Positions 5,846 through 6,348 of a stretch of DNA of 6,348 bases are shown piece after piece. The first letter of the stretch is position 1. Each line of letters begins with the position of its first letter. A program made the translations under genes and the position numbers. The notes under the pieces were generated by a model. The model did not search any database. It was not told the DNA's origin and saw nothing but the letters and a program-made list of their open reading frames with translations. Source of the stretch: Desulfobacteraceae bacterium (GTDB taxonomy: Bacteria; Desulfobacterota; Desulfobacteria; Desulfobacterales; Desulfosarcinaceae); assembly GCA_027025615.1 (NCBI GenBank), contig JALVQM010000120.1, positions 1-6,348 on the forward strand. Direction: 5' to 3'.

Positions 5846-6348
5846 TCAGTCTGTTGGGCCGGAAAGCAGTTTTTCAGATATATCAAACAATAGCTTGACC
5901 CTGTTCTTGTCCAGGTAAAACCCAAGTTTCTGGGAAAAACTGCGGGCCGGTTGGAGGTTTTCTTGGTCCAGGGGCTTATAGATTGTCAGCCAGCACGACT
6001 TATTGCCCGGGGATTCGAGCCTGACCTCAATTTGGGTTTCAAAAGATTGGCTGGCCTGTTCCGGTTTGAAAAATTTACTGACTTTCAGCCCCCTCAGCAT
6101 GGTCAGCAGTTCTTTTACCCTGGATGTTTCCACCTCGCCTCCGTCGGAGTTTTTCCAGATCGATTTTTGATTTCCCACGCTGTCGCGATGCAGCTCCACT
6201 GCCAGTTCTTTGGACGGCCAGCGGATACGGATGCGCTCGATTTTGTCTTTGTCAAAAGCAAGGACGGCCCTGTCACGCAATTTGTCCAGATCAGGAGCAA
6301 ATACAGATCGCAGCCTTCCCCGGGCGTGGTAAACTGGTTTTTTGTTTT
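5846..6348 (-). CDS. DUF4340 domain protein, C-terminal part (5' end outside window)
   Basis: The minus-strand frame is open from the right edge to a TGA at 5848-5846 and gives 166 complete residues. It carries a typical DUF4340 segment: a VYHARGRLRSVFAPDL stretch near the edge, then DKLRDRAVLAFDKDKIERIRI, a W-K-N-S-D substrate-like strand and the helix VETSRVKELLTMLRGLKVSKFF, followed by a second beta-rich unit (IEVRLESPGNKSCWLTIYKP) and the C-terminus. A TTG at 6280 could be read as a start but falls inside the domain, so the gene is truncated by the window. DUF4340 proteins are commonly encoded next to GldF/GldG-like ABC-2 transporter genes and act at the membrane with an N-terminal anchor; the anchor would be outside the window. 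Its biochemical role is not known. The call rests on remembered family patterns and is fairly sure. Confidence 0.78.
   Translation of the reverse strand, partial: NKKPVYHARGRLRSVFAPDLDKLRDRAVLAFDKDKIERIRIRWPSKELAVELHRDSVGNQKSIWKNSDGGEVETSRVKELLTMLRGLKVSKFFKPEQASQSFETQIEVRLESPGNKSCWLTIYKPLDQENLQPARSFSQKLGFYLDKNRVKLLFDISEKLLSGPTD

Overview
The window carries five protein-coding genes and no RNA genes, mobile elements or CRISPR arrays that I can see. The gene content (a GrdB/PrdB-type reductase subunit relative, a rhodanese fused to a diiron ferritin-like domain, a HEAT-repeat/response-regulator fusion and a DUF4340 protein) together with moderate GC suggests an anaerobic or microaerobic Desulfobacterota (deltaproteobacterial) chromosome. 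That assignment is inference from gene families, not a taxonomic match.

Layout. At the left edge, on the minus strand (1-555), is the N-terminal 185 residues of a selenoprotein-B-family protein of the glycine/sarcosine/betaine/D-proline reductase group; its catalytic part lies outside the window. A divergent intergenic region (556-803) separates it from a plus-strand gene (804-2909) for a SPATA20/YyaL-family protein: a thioredoxin-like domain with a CxxC motif followed by an (alpha/alpha)6-barrel-like region. That gene has a good sigma70-type promoter candidate and a long leader with an 8-bp inverted repeat. After a 183-bp spacer comes the rhodanese/ferritin-like fusion (3093-3917, plus), with a strong Shine-Dalgarno sequence and an 8-bp inverted repeat upstream. 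It converges, over a 155-bp spacer, on a minus-strand gene (4073-5704) for a HEAT-repeat protein ending in a CheY-like receiver domain. Upstream of that, also on the minus strand and running off the right edge, is the C-terminal part of a DUF4340 protein (5846-6348).

How they fit together. The three left-hand genes share a thiol/sulfur/selenium redox theme (reductase selenoprotein-B relative, CxxC thioredoxin fold, sulfurtransferase plus diiron domain), but they are on two strands and separated by sizeable spacers, so a common pathway is only a hypothesis. The right-hand pair looks unrelated: a phosphorylatable scaffold-type regulator and a component usually found with gliding/ABC-2-type transporters. 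I see solid known families in unusual domain combinations rather than a clear new multi-gene system.
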